Below are positions 35,694 to 47,236 of a DNA stretch of 64,000 nucleotides, in pieces (the stretch's first letter is position 1; each line of letters starts with the position of its first letter). The DNA comes from Dactylorhiza incarnata. Lineage: Eukaryota; Streptophyta; Magnoliopsida; Asparagales; Orchidaceae. The notes under the pieces were generated by a model that saw nothing but the letters and a program-made list of their open reading frames with translations, did not search any database and was not told the DNA's origin. Position numbers and translations under genes: made by a program. The stretch is taken from assembly GCA_033032865.1 (NCBI GenBank), contig JAWHQI010000148.1, forward strand, positions 3,987,501 through 4,051,500, written 5' to 3'.

Positions 35694-37499
35694 ACCAAAT
35701 CTATTGCATTTGACACATGTAATGTATTGAGAAGAGTATAACTTTTTTGGACTTTTAGTGGATGAGGATGCAGTATTAGACAATTTATTAACTTCAGAAT
35801 TTTTAAAAGTAGATTTTCTGGACTTTTCGTTGTCGCCGGCGACAGTGGTTATCGCCGGGCGATAGCTTCCTGACGTGTATCAGAGTCCAAACCTTCCAGA
35901 TCCATGGCATTGGTATCCTAAGATCATATCCAGTGATCTTCGGCCCATTACAAATTTTTTCATGGCTAGCGTTAAGTCATGAATCTGGTTTCTCATTTCT
36001 GTATTCTCGGATACTAGATTTACACATCTACGTTCAAAAGATTTCTTTCCCTCATGGACTTTGGAAATTGAAGATTTCAGATCTCTCTCTAAAATCTCAT
36101 TCTTTTTAGTAAGAATTTTTATTGTAGAATGAGATTTGGAAAGAGATTCTTCAAGTTCATTAATTCTTCCCAAAAAGTGATCACACTCTTGGCAAGAAAT
36201 TTTTCCTTTTCTAATAGTCTTAATTTCATTTAACAATTTTTTGTTTTCGTTAAGCAAAATTTTATTTTCAGATTTAAGAAGATCATTATCTTTTAAACTC
36301 TTTTCAAAAAATTTGCAAGTCTTTAAAAATTCAGAAAATAATTCATCGTAGGTTGGAGGAGTTACCTCAGTGTCACTTTGGACACTGCATTCGTCATCAG
36401 ATATGACGCGCTTTCCCATTAAGCACATGTTGGCCTCCTCTTCTTTTCTTGAGCTTGAACTGCTTGCATCCTCAGAAGTAGTATCATCCCATGTTTCTTT
36501 TCTGTAAGTTCTTTCAAGTACTTTAGACACTTGCTTCAGATGTGTCCTAACTTCTTGTAGTGATAGCACTCCGGTGGCGGTCTTTCTTCCTCCTCATCGT
36601 CTTCTTTTCCTTTTTTCTTCCTAAACGTCTCCTTCTTTAAATACTTCTTAAATGAATTCCTCCTCTCTGGATTTTTCATAAATTTTCTAAACTTTCTAAC
36701 AAATAAACTTTCCTCATCTTCTTCTTCCTCCTCAGAATCACTACTTTCCTCCTTCTTAGATCTTAGAGCCAATCCCTTCTTCTTTGGCTCCATATACTCT
36801 TGTTGTTGAATTTTCAATTCAACTTCATGAGTTTTCAAGTTCCCAATCAGGCTTTCAATATTAAGAGCTTTAAGATCATGAGATTCAGAAATAGCCGTCA
36901 CTTTGGGATTGAATTTAGGGGGGGAGAGATCTAAGAAGTTTTCTTACCAAATAACCATTTGAGAAATTTTTTCCTAAAACTTTTGAGTCATTTACTATCT
37001 TAGTGAATCTTGTGTACATGGAATCCACATCCTCATCTACCTCCATCCTGAACTTTTCGAATTCTGACTCCAATTGGAAAAGCTTTGAGTCCTTCACCTG
37101 CGAGGTACCTTCATGAGTAATTTCCAACAAATTCCAAAATTCATATGCAGTTTGACATGCGCGGGTTCTATTTAATTCAGTTTTATCAAGAGCACAAAAT
37201 AATGCGTTCATTGCTTTTGCATTATTTTTGCATTTTAATTTGTCCTGGTCATCCCATTTATCTTAGGGTTTCTCCATTACAATATCACCAATTGTAAAAG
37301 TAGGATGAGTATAATTTGTTTCAACCATATTCCATACTTCAATATCTAATGATATTAAAAACACCTCATCCTAGTTTTCCAAAAATTATAATCAGAACCC
37401 ATAAATAATGGTGGTCTAGTTATTCCTTGCCCCTCGGAAAATGCATGATCATGGTGCGCCATAATTCCAGGTGGTTAAACCTTATAAGGAATTAACCTA

Positions 37500-37511
37500 C
37501 CTCTGATACCA
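37500..37511 (-). other. Primer binding site of B1 (initiator-Met tRNA)
   Basis: TGGTATCAGAGG on the minus strand, two bases after the LTR end, as in most plant copia elements. Confidence 0.92.
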
Positions 37512-37513
37512 CG

Positions 37514-38777
37514 TGTTGGATCTTGTGGCGCCCTTAGAGGGGGGGGGGGGGGGGGGTGAATAAGGGCTTTTTTTTAAAATATGAATTTTTACTTAAGAAT
37601 TTTCAAAACAAATTTTGCTTTTCTAAAAATCACTTATAAAAAATTACAAACTATGAAATTTTTAAATTAGATCAAACAAAAATTTCTAAGTTAAAGATTA
37701 AGTAACCAAATTTGCAATTAAAGAAAAGGCATAATATTTTAATAATGAAATTCTCATACAATAAAAATGATCTTAACAATGCTTAAGATCAAGGCATAAA
37801 TAAGATAATAAACTTTTGACAATTTTTGTTTACCAATCCTTCTCCCAAGGATCGGAAGGCTATCACTTGTCTCTCCCTAGACCAAGCCCAAGACTATCCT
37901 CTAGATCTTCCCAAGATCTAGACGTAGAACACAAGGACACGATTTCCTACCAGGCCATGCAAGGACTTGGACGCTCCGCACACGGAAGCGATTTTACCCT
38001 AAGACACGCAAGGACTTAGACGTCGCACGCAAGACGACGATTTCTACAAATATTACAAGATGAATGTAAATATAAATGAAATACAAAATAAAAACCCCCT
38101 TTAAAATTTCTGGACCAAAGCAGCGAAGTATCCTTGAGAAAATCTCCTTGGAACGCGTGTACAATCTTCGGCTTCGCTCTCTCTTTTCTTCTTCAAGGAT
38201 GGGGATTTTCGTTCTCTAGAGCTCTCTGGATGAGAACACTCAGGAAGAAGGCTTGAAGGTCTGAAAGCTTGAAATCCACGAAGTTCTGAACCCTTTTAAT
38301 AAAAGAGAGCCGTCGCCGTTCGTTAGCTAGGTATCGCCAGAATCTGATATCTCCAGAGGCTGCCACGTGTCCCACTAATTCGAAGTTTCTGCGCGAAGTG
38401 GAGGTCGTGGTTGAGACGTGGGATGTCGGATATCCGATAGCACTATCGGATATCCGTTAGCTTGCATAACTGCTGCACGTCTTGGAGTTACGGGTAGATC
38501 GTGCACTGTCGGAAATCCGTTACTGCTGTCAGAAATCCGATAGCTCTAAACCGTCGAGTAGAGATCAGAAAACGGAAGAAATCGTGCGCTGTCGGAAATC
38601 CGATACTGCTATCGGAAATTCGATAGCTCCAATTTCTGGAAAATCATTATTTTGCTCCAATTGAAAACATGTTATTTTTGCACCTGTTATCTGCACACCA
38701 TTAATTAAAAATAGGATCAAATACATTCGGGATTTGTTATTCTCAAACCGGACGAGTGCGGAACGCATGCTCCAACA
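37514..38777 (-). repeat. 5' LTR of B1 (1.26 kb)
   Basis: The pair of 26825-28080, with an 18-G tract near the left edge. It ends CTCCAACA, followed by target copy GTCAC. Confidence 0.94.
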
Positions 38778-39626
38778 GTCACTACCCTCTAATGGCCCGT
38801 CTTCTTCGTGTCACGAATTAGCCGCACAACCAAGCGTCCTTATTTTTGGATGATGGTGGATGAAGAGCTAGATCCTTCTCCTTGGAGCTTGAGGATGATG
38901 GCCAAACCCTCATGGAAAGGTGGAGGAGTACGGAGCTGGAACTCCTTTTGCGGCGGAACAAGCGGAACAAATGTACGATCCTTCATACTAGGGCGAACTG
39001 CGCTTTTATAGAAAAGGATTAAAAAAATGGTCACGCACGGTCGAACGCACGACCGTGCGTAGACCGTGCGATATGTATAATAGAGAACAGCGTAGGAAGA
39101 CGACCTGGAGTGCCCATGCGATTTACTCACGCACGGGCAAATCCGCACGTCGTCAAAATGCACGGGTAAATTCAGAAAAGCTAAAAATAAGGATAAACAG
39201 GTTGATCGTGCGATTCCTTCACCCACGGGCACTGCCCGTGCGCAGAGACGCACGATCAACGACAGACCATCAATTTCCTCCTTAGCAAAGGGCGCAAGAC
39301 CACAACCGACCGTGCGCCAACATAACACATGACCGTGCGATATGCACAGATATGAACTCAGGATAAAATTGATGAAACGTCCACCTGCATTAGCCATAAC
39401 AAAGCTGGGAATACCCTTCCAGCACAGGAAATAAAATAAAAAGAGAGTGAGGAGCACGATGTGCTTACCCCCAACACTAACACGCACAAATGCACACCCC
39501 AACATGCCTAAAAGTGCACTTAGCAGAGAATAACAAATATGAATAAAAACATGCCTAAGTGTAGTGCAAAGACTAGATATACGGCCCAGATGAGCCCATA
39601 AATGTATATATAAATGGTACTCATCA
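38778..39626 (-). repeat. 5' LTR of F, right segment
   Basis: Continues the F LTR from ACTACCCTC to GGTACTCATCA. It includes the TATA (39010-39003 on the minus strand) and CGCACGG words to about 39345. Confidence 0.92.
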
Positions 39627-40404
39627 CTGCTCTACATAGACTTTCTCTTTCAGATTTCCATTTAGGAATGCTGATTTGACATCAATCTGGTACACTTTGA
39701 ATCCTTTATGGGCTGCATATGCAAGGAATAGCCTTATGGCCTCCAACCTTGCAACTAGGGCAAAGGTTTGGTCAAAGTCTATTTCTTCCTCTTGCCTATA
39801 CCCCTTTGCAACAAGCCTTACCTTGTTCTTGATGATTGTCCCATTTTCATCCATCTTGTTTCTGAAGATCCATTTAGTGCCAATGATGTTGTGTCCCTGT
39901 GGTCTTGGCACCAACTTCCATACTTTGCATCTCTTGAATTGCAAAAGTTCTTCCTGCATTGCCTGAATCCAGAATGGATCCAAGTTGGCCTCTTCAAACT
40001 TCTTAGGCTCTACCTGTGACAGGAAACAAAGGAACAAGGCCTCATTTTGAGCCCTGCTCCTAGTTGTCACACCTTGGTGAATATTCCCAATAATCTGCTC
40101 CAAGGGATGATCCCTTATATGTCTTGTAGCTGCAGGCAGTCTGTCTTCTACATGCTGAATTTCTTCCACTGGGTCAGCAGCTTCTTCAGCATCCTACACC
40201 TCTACTTCATCTGGAATTGCTGCATCAGTATATGCTTTACTGCTGCTGGATGGTTCTTGTATAGATAGTTCTTCCATGGCCCTTTCACTTCCTGTGAAAA
40301 CAGAAGAACTGGACCAACCCTTATAATTTAGGCTGCTCTCATCAAACACCACATGCATGGACTCTTCAACAAAATGGGTTTTCTTATTATATACTCTATA
40401 GGCT
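39627..40404 (-). pseudogene. Copia linker and N-terminal reverse transcriptase of C
   Basis: From 40404 down: SRAYRVYNKKTHFVEESMH, an acidic linker with a stop near 40195, then an open frame from 40169 with [65 protein letters not shown], which breaks off exactly at the F insertion and resumes at 21431 (PSGFVHH). The left neighbour is F and the right is B2, each with its 5-bp duplication. Confidence 0.92.
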
Positions 40405-40409
40405 CTACT

Positions 40410-41506
40410 TGTTGGATCGGTAGGCGCCCTTAGAGGGGGGGGGGGGAGGGGGGTGAATAAGTGTTTTCAAAAAACTTAAGTTATATTTTGAAAAGCTTTG
40501 TAATAATGCGAGATTAAGACAATAAGAAGTCAAGTAAAAAAATTAAAATAAAGTAGAGACATGATTTATTAATATCAAATATGGTTTTACAAAAGTTGAC
40601 TTATATAACGCTAGAAATCGGTGGCGATGAATAGTAGGCTCTTTTTGTTTTCTATCCCGACTCGCATCCCCACGAACCGGTGGCCCTAGCCTATCCTCCC
40701 AGGATTCGGCCTCAAGCCGCTCTAGCCAACCCTTCCCCGGATATAGCCTCGAGCACCCCCTAGACCTAGCCTAGATCTAGTCACCAACACGAGGCGAATT
40801 TCCGCCCTAAGTCCTACCCAGACCTAGTCGAAAACACGAGGCGATTTCACTAACCATTTACAAGAAATAAGAAATGAAAATAATTAAAAACTCCCCTCTT
40901 GATGAACTTCTGAAGTTGGAGATGAAGATCCGCTGTAGAATAAGCGTTGTAGAAGCGGACTTCGTTTGGATCCGGTGTGATGAGATTCTCCTTCAAAAGT
41001 TTGCAGAACTTTGGTAGGACATCAACTTTCGGCCAAGGTAGCCTCTGGAATTCTAGCACTCAATCTCTCTCTCTGATGTCTGTCTGAAATGAGAGAAGAG
41101 GGGTCCTTTTTATAGCCACAACGCTAGTGCCTGCGCTAGTGGTACCGCCGGGCGCTATCTCCTTATATAAGTACTCCCGGAATTTGCGCTTAAGCATTCT
41201 TTTCGTCGATCAAATTTTCATCGAACGCAGCTTACAGTTCGTCGAGTGAATTTTCGTCGAACGCTGTGATGAGCATTTCGTCGAGCGCAGCTTACAGTTC
41301 ATCGAGCGAAAGCTAGCGCCTGTGCTAGGACTACCGCCGGCGCTAGTAGGAGTGTTGGATTTGATGGCTCAACTTTTGGGGCAATCTTCTTATGTAATCC
41401 TTGAGTCATGTGGACTTTGTTATCCTGCACACTTAAACACACAAGATCAAATACATAGGATTTGTTATTCTCAAACCTAGGAGATGCGGAAGACCATGTT
41501 CCAACA
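40410..41506 (-). repeat. 3' LTR of B2 (1.10 kb)
   Basis: Edges TGTTGGATCGGTAGG and CATGTTCCAACA. The U5 end has a 12-G tract, an A, then 6 G; the other LTR has 16 G. The shared CGCCCTTAGAGGG segment links it to the B1 LTR family. Confidence 0.93.
41107..41346 (-). promoter_or_regulatory. LTR promoter of B2: TATA plus AGCGCTAG and TTCGTCGAA words
   Basis: The minus-strand TATAAAAAGG is at about 41114-41105. AGCGCAGGCACTAGCG-type dyads lie at 41120-41160 and 41314-41346. Between them, 41203-41320 holds TTTCGTCGAACGCAG words like those of C and M. The right LTR repeats this at 56661-56905. Confidence 0.72.
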
Positions 41507-43382
41507 AACTCCCCCTTTTGATAATAACAAATCCATTAATGATAAATCAGAGCATTAATATGTAAGCATGATGAAACTTACTTGTGTGTGTGTGAAAGTG
41601 ATGACTTAGGATAATTATCGATTTTAGCATTTAGAATTGCTCCCCCTAAATACATGCTACCCTTAAGTGAATGCTCCCCTAATATGTAGGCTATCATCTT
41701 AATTAAGCATGTTAGTTTTATATTTTGATAGCAGGTTATATTTATCATGTTAGTTTTCTCCCCCTTTTGTTATTAGCAAAAGTGGGTAAGGAGACACCAC
41801 TTAAAAGTTGATAATAAGATAAAGGCATGATCGAGCTTGTACAGAAGGAAATGATAAGGAGTTTAAGAATACTTTTTATAAAAATAGATCAGAGTTTTTA
41901 GCTTAAAGATGAACAATCTAACATTTGTCAAGTACTCAATATTATCATGTTAGTTTTTCCTTTTTATATAAGAGTTTTAAACATAAAAAGGTAATGATTT
42001 CCAAGTAACCAATCTACCCAGACAATATGTCTACACCCTAGCCCCTTACTAAGTGACGGATGGGCATGAGGAGCTGCAAACATGCCGTAGGTTGGGGTGT
42101 TAGTCTCATATGCAAACACTAGACAAAACTCAACCTAGCACTTTTTCCCCCCAGTGCCTCACAAGGCCCCACTGGAACCCTCCCCGGTTAAGGACAAGAC
42201 ATGACATAGAGGTTAGGTTATCTAATGTCTACATCCCTACGCCCCCGCTATGGTGAGATATGTACTCATGGATAATAATTATTGGAACCATTAAGCATTT
42301 AAATTTAGTGATAAGTTCATAGCTTATGGGTTTATATTTTTATTTGAATTTATGAAAACACTCACATAGCTATTTTGAAATCCATTAAGCATTCAGAGTT
42401 TTAGTATTACACTATTTTCATAGAAATAAATCAGAGTTTTTAGCAGAAAAAAAATTCTTGTTTAAAGCAACCAATATAAAGTTTACCAAGCAAGTCTACC
42501 ACTTGTTGAAAGAAAGGAATGTTAAGATTCAAGTGAGGATGCACACAAAATAAAAGACTTTATATAAGCATGAAAGTGCAAGGTAAAACAATTATATGGT
42601 TATGATGCGGAAGACTTATCGAAATACAAGAAACATCTTATTGTAATCAATGATGATCTATAAAAAGATATATGAGTAAAATTTCAAAAAGAAGATGTTT
42701 TTGAAAATCATTGTTCAAGTAAAATCTTTAAATTCAATAATAAATTAACCAAGCATGAAATAATGTTACCAAAAAGAGAGTACTACAATGTTATGTGAAT
42801 TCACAATTTCAAAACATACTAAACATTGTAGAAAGCATGCCAGGTTATCTAGTGCATTTAATAATAAAGAGTATTATAGAATGTGCATTAGGATCCAATA
42901 CTCATAAGAAGAAGTGTTATGGAAGATAATGATGTGCACATAAGTGTATTTTTGAGTAGAGTAAACAAATATTTTAATCAAAAATACAAGAAATATGTCA
43001 AGTAAAGAGCACAATAAAGCACAAATAATTTTACTTCCACATACTTTAATGCACAAACAAAATGTACAACTACCAAGGTGCTTTGCACACACAATGCTCA
43101 TTAAGACTTATCAGGGTGCAAAGTAGTGCTTGGGGGATCACATATTTTATTTTATTTTAATGTTGAGATTAGTGATCCGGTGTACTTAAGAGTAAGTGGT
43201 TTTTATTTTGAAAGAAAGATATGGTTTGCACAAGATACTTTACTATTCTTTCCAAGGTGCTCAACCTCACAACGCTTATTAAGACTTATCAGGAGGTTCA
43301 AGTAGTGCTTGGTGGAGTTATCTTTGTCACTTTATTTGATGATTTTTGTTTTGTACAAAGTTCTCCGAATACACTTGTTTTG
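41507..43382 (-). other. 3' noncoding region of B2
   Basis: Polypurine tract AAAAGGGGGAGT next to the LTR, with CTCCCCC again near 41641 and 41757. A balanced-composition island lies at 42001-42245 in otherwise AT-rich DNA (no function seen). Two conserved motifs lie at 43072-43317. No gene is supported. Confidence 0.7.
43072..43317. repeat. Two copies of the conserved noncoding motif shared with B1
   Basis: Copies 43072-43136 and 43234-43317, both with ATTAAGACTTATCAGG and AGTAGTGCTTGG. The second also shares TTCTTTCCAAGGTGCT with B1 28790-28875. Confidence 0.82.
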
Positions 43383-44899
43383 TGATAAGTAATAAAATAT
43401 ATGCATATTTTGTATAGTTTTAGTTAATATTGTAAATTTTTTAAGTAAATTAATGAATAAATTGCTTGTTTTATTATTTTCCTTACTAGCTTAGTTTTAT
43501 TTTGTTTTTGCAGATTTTGGCAATTTTTGTCAAGTCACGCCCTGAGTCACGCCCGTGACCCAAGGGCATGTAATCTATGTTCGACGAAAGGCAAGCTGCG
43601 TTCGACGAACGCCCTCTGCCAATGTGTTCGACAAAAATCGAGCGCACACGCCAGCCGTCATGCCCTAGTTAAAGCAGATATGTGTCGCCCACTGTCACGC
43701 CCGTGACACTGCAGGTCACGCCCGTGTGCAGCCAAGTTTGACGGCCAAACCTTCCAGAAGACGGCGGATGCGACCCCTAAAGCACGCGCAAATGTCACGC
43801 CCTAAGTCACAGCCGTGACATCCAAGTCACGCCCGTGACCTAGGGCGTGTAAAAATATAATTTTGCCTATAAATAGAGGAGCTCGGCTGAAGCATTTCTC
43901 ATCCAAATTTTGAGTGCTTGTTAGTATTTTTGAGTTCTTTTGAGTGGATGTGAGTTTTCTTTATGCAATTAAGTTTATGTTCGTTTGTAATTTTCGCCTT
44001 TTAGAAATAAAATGTTGTTTTCTCATTTGGATCATCTTCCTTTTTATTTATGTTTGTGTGTGTGTGTGTGTATGAGAATAGTTTTATTGCTTTCATAACT
44101 TAGTTTATTGCTTTCATAACTTAGTTTATTGCTTTCATAACTTAGTTTATTGCTTTCATAAAAATAGTTTATCGCTTTCTTTAACGCTTTATTTATGGCT
44201 TTCATTTAAACGCTTTCTTTCGATTCAGTCTTTTTATTACAAGCAGAGTGTGTGCGTATATGAGATAGTGTTTTTCTTTTTTGCAACTTAGCTTTATTTT
44301 AGTATTTATATAACTGCTATATACCACCCCCATCTTGAAAAGTCTTCACTTTTACTTCTAAAAAAAGACTATTTTTCGTCTCAAGGCAATTCGACATCGG
44401 GCGCTATTATCATCATCGTTTAGAACTCTAGTTAAACGCTAATTATCATTCGTTTTTAAAAACCCAACTAAAAACTTATTCCGATAAAATAATAGTTCGT
44501 TCCTCAAAGTAGCTTAATCAACACGATCCGCGAAAATATACGACCTCGATATTTTCTAAAACAAAATATCCTGTATTACTCATGATAAGGTATACTTGCC
44601 TTTATTATATGATTAGTTCGGATTAAAATTAAAACAAAAACTGTTCAAACCAAATTAATGCAAAACTCTCCTTTTCTATTTTAAAAATCAATCGAATTCG
44701 GCGTTGTAGCGGAGGAGTAATCGTCAATATTTCGAAAGAAGAAAAAGACCGTTACTTCTGTCTTTCGATAGGATAACAGTTAATATCTCAAAGTAGGAGT
44801 ACTTGCGAGACTCTTTGGAAACATCTGCTTAACTCTAATCTCATCAAATAAAGGGTAACCAAAACAATTAAAAAGAACAATCCACGACTTTAATCATCA
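43383..44899 (+). repeat. 5' LTR of M (1.52 kb, shortened)
   Basis: Starts TGATAAGTAATAAAATATATG and ends TTAATCATCA. Compared with the 3' LTR it lacks about 600 bp after CTATATACCACCCCC (near 44330) and most of the TTCGACGAA array. It has instead four tandem copies of TTTATTGCTTTCATAACTTA (44086-44165). Confidence 0.92.
43535..43875 (+). promoter_or_regulatory. LTR promoter of M: GTCACGGGCGTGAC and TTCGACGAA words, then TATA
   Basis: GTCACGCCCGTGACC words at 43537-43565, 43685-43735 and 43795-43848, with TTCGACGAA at 43579-43612. TATAAATA is at 43868-43875, less than 25 bp after the last word. The 3' LTR repeats it, with TATA at 49558-49565. Confidence 0.75.
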
Positions 44900-44905
44900 A
44901 GTTTT

Positions 44906-44923
44906 TGGCGCTGTTGCCGGGGA
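44906..44923 (+). other. Primer binding site of M (tRNA-Asp type)
   Basis: TGGCGCTGTTGCCGGGGA, with one mismatch from A and F, six bases after the LTR end. Confidence 0.9.
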
Positions 44924-45060
44924 TTATTAGTGTTGTTATTTGAAACAAGGAATTACTTTTACTTTTATCATATATATTAAAAATATATAAAAAAAATATA
45001 TCTACAAAAAAAAATTTTACAAAAAGCCAAAAAAATATATATCATTTTTATTATTAGTAT

Positions 45061-46625
45061 ATGACCCGAGGAAACTCCTCGGACGATTCGAATATCCCTT
45101 TTGACCCTGAAATCGAGCGCACTCTTCACGAGCGCCTCTGACTTCGTGATCAAAACTTACTCGAATTTCCCGAAGAGTCAGTCGGAGATACTTACACTGA
45201 ACCTATGGCCGATCAAATTCCAGATGTGGCCCCGCCACGGACCATGGCATATTATGCCAGGCCAAATCTGGAAGATACCGGATCGAGCATAACGCGCCCA
45301 ACAGTGACTAATAATAATTTTGAAATAAAATCTAGCATCATTCAAATGGTACAACAATCAGTACAATTTGACGGTTTGCCAGATGAGGATCCAAACTTAC
45401 ATCTTTCTAACTTTTTGGAAATATGCGATACATTTAAAATTAAAGGCGTTACTGACGACGCCATTCGTTTACGCTTATTTTCATTTTCGTTGCAGATGAA
45501 GGTAAAAGCATGGTTAACTTCTCTTCCCAGAGGATCCATAACCACGTGGGCCCAATTGACGGAACACTTTTTAACTAAATATTTCCCCCCCCCCCCCCGT
45601 CAAAAACCGCTAAGATACGTACGGATATCGCCATTTTCATTCAATACGATTCTGAGTCTCTCTATGAGACTTGGGAGCATTTTAAAGAGTTCCTGCGTAG
45701 ATGTCCTCATCATGCGCTGCCGTCCTGGCTACAGGTCCAGATGTTTTATAATGGCCAAAATTTTTCCACGTGACAGATGATCGATGCAGCCGCCGGGGGA
45801 ACGTTAAACCACAAAACCCCGGAGGCCGCCCAAGCTCTGTTCGAGGAAATGGCCATGAATGCCTATCAATGGAATGCGCCTAGATCACGCCCTACTAAAC
45901 CAACTGGGATATATGAAGTGGATGCCACTGCTCACCTAGCCTCGCAAGTGGAGCAGTTAAGTAAGCAAGTGGCAGAGATGACTGCTTCCTCCTCCACTCC
46001 CTCTTGGGCTCCTAATAATAATAATAATACTTTTGTCGAAGAAACCGTAGATTACCTAGGCAACCCAGTTAGGCCCCCCTTCAACCCTAATAACAATCCG
46101 TATAGTAATAATTATAATCCGGGTTGGAGGAACCACCCAAATATTTCCTGGAGCAATCCTAATAATGCTCAGAGGCCCCCAATTGTAAATCCACGAGGAT
46201 TTCCGCAAGGATTTCTGAATGGATTTCAGCCTCCCCCTCCAAAACCTTCTCCGCTCGAAGATATTTTTGCTAAATACGTTGTGTCCACCGAGTCAAATAT
46301 CTGGAATATCACCAGATCGATTAAAAACTTGGAAAATCAGGTGGGATAGCTGGCAAAGATGGTCTCCGAGCGGCCATATGGAGCTCTGCCAGGGAACGCG
46401 GAACCAAACCCCCGAGAAACTGCCAACGCCATAAATCTTCGCAGTGGCAAGGAGGCAACCTCCCCAAAATGGGTCGAGCCTAAGGTACATATTTTAACAC
46501 CGACCCCTACACCCTCTCCTTCAATAGATAAATCACCGAGTCTTCCGATCGTGTCGAACGTCTCTTCCTCGCCTCTTCCTTATCCCTCCAAATTAAACAA
46601 CGAGCGGAAGGACGAGCAATATTAA
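45061..46625 (+). pseudogene. Athila-type gag of M
   Basis: ATG at 45061 (MTRGNSSDDSN) with a TGA after about 26 codons, then open: MVQQSVQFDGLPDEDPNLHL, FLEICDTFKIKGV, LRLFSFSLQMKVKAWL, SLPRGSITTWAQL, typical of the retrotransposon gag domain. At 45585-45598 a run of 14 C shifts the frame. The sense resumes with IQYDSESLYETWEHFKEFL, a TGA in place of Trp at 45771, then AAAGGTLNHKTPEAA, an Asn/Pro-rich part, a TAG at 46347 and NAINLRSGK. There is no zinc knuckle, as is usual for this lineage. It is dead by the stops and the C-run shift. Confidence 0.88.
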
Positions 46626-47236
46626 AAATTCTTACAAAATTTTAAACAAATTTTAATAAACGTTCCCTTCTGCGAGGCACTCTCCCAAATGCCGAAATAC
46701 ACGAAATATCTAAAAGGGTTGCTTTCTGACAAAAATACGCGAAATATCTTAACGCGGAATGCTCGGCTGTTTTCCTTAACAAATTGCCGCCAAAATTGAA
46801 TGACCCGGGACGATTCTCCATCCCATGCCTCTTCGACAATATGTTATTGAAGTATGCTCTAGCAGAGTTGGGCGCCAGCATCAATTTGATGCCTTTTTCT
46901 CTTTTTAAACAACTCAACTTGGGCGTCCCAAGCCCGACAAAGATGAGTATCCAGCTTATGGATAACTCGATAAAGTACCCTATTGGGGTAGTGGAGGATG
47001 TTCTAGTCCAGGTAGACAAGTTTATCTTCCAGGTAGATTTCTTCATCCTGGACAGCGAGGAAGACGCTGAGCTGCCTATCATCCTCGGTCGCCACTTCCT
47101 TGCCACCTCCCGTGCGCTAATAGATGTCAGTAATGGTCTCCTCCTCCTTCGGGTGGGAGACGACGAAGTCACTCTGCACGTTAATCCCTCACTACAGCAC
47201 TCCCTATCAAACGATGATCCCGATACTTTAGTTTAG
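46626..47236 (+). pseudogene. Retropepsin-like protease of M, catalytic Asp changed
   Basis: The gag-protease link (FLQNFKQILINVPFCEAL, QMPKYTKYLK) is shifted in frame. The clean frame 46784-47236 starts LPPKLNDPGRFSIPC and holds the active-site segment ALAELGASINLMP, where the lineage has ADLGASIN: the catalytic Asp is Glu. Downstream GVVEDVLVQVDKF, DFFILD, ELPIILGRHFLATSRALIDV and the final TAG at 47236 follow the family pattern. The frame stops here, and nothing of RT follows. The Asp to Glu change makes catalysis doubtful. Confidence 0.88.

Larger units (their letters stand above)
34561..37462 (-). pseudogene. Sirevirus gag of B1, interrupted by the solo LTR
   Basis: Starts at ATG 37462 (MAHHDHAFSEG), about 50 bp after the primer site. 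Capsid-like part around 37211-36915 (FWNLLEITHEGTSQVKDSK), a Lys/Glu-rich stretch to 36540, a first zinc knuckle CYHYKKLGH with the second Cys as Tyr, followed by TGA. A coiled-coil-rich segment (36569-35880) follows, then a second knuckle split by the solo LTR, and the linker IKQIWVSKAST before protease. At 35829-35866, near the frame end, lie more dyads (TTGTCGCCGGCGACA and ATCGCCGGGCGATAG). Several frameshifts and stops make it dead. Confidence 0.85.
26825..38777 (-). mobile_element. Element B1: near-complete Sirevirus with antisense gene
   Basis: LTRs 26825-28080 and 37514-38777; target duplication GTCAC at 26820-26824 and 38778-38782, confirmed by the empty site in the partner LTR of F. 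On the minus strand: initiator-Met primer site, gag, protease, integrase, RT, RNase H. Between RNase H and the 3' LTR lies a gene on the opposite strand (29390-31207). A solo LTR sits in the gag-protease linker. Confidence 0.94.
21432..39626 (-). mobile_element. Element F: pol-less gypsy with CCHC protein, LTR split by B1
   Basis: LTRs start TGATGCGCAAATC and end ACTCATCA, with target duplication CTGCT at 21427-21431 and 39627-39631, inside the RT of C. Minus-strand order: LTR, tRNA-Asp primer site, one CCHC frame, 3' region with polypurine-like tracts, LTR. The right LTR carries B1, and the unbroken left LTR gives the empty-site sequence GGCTGTCACTACCC. Confidence 0.9.
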
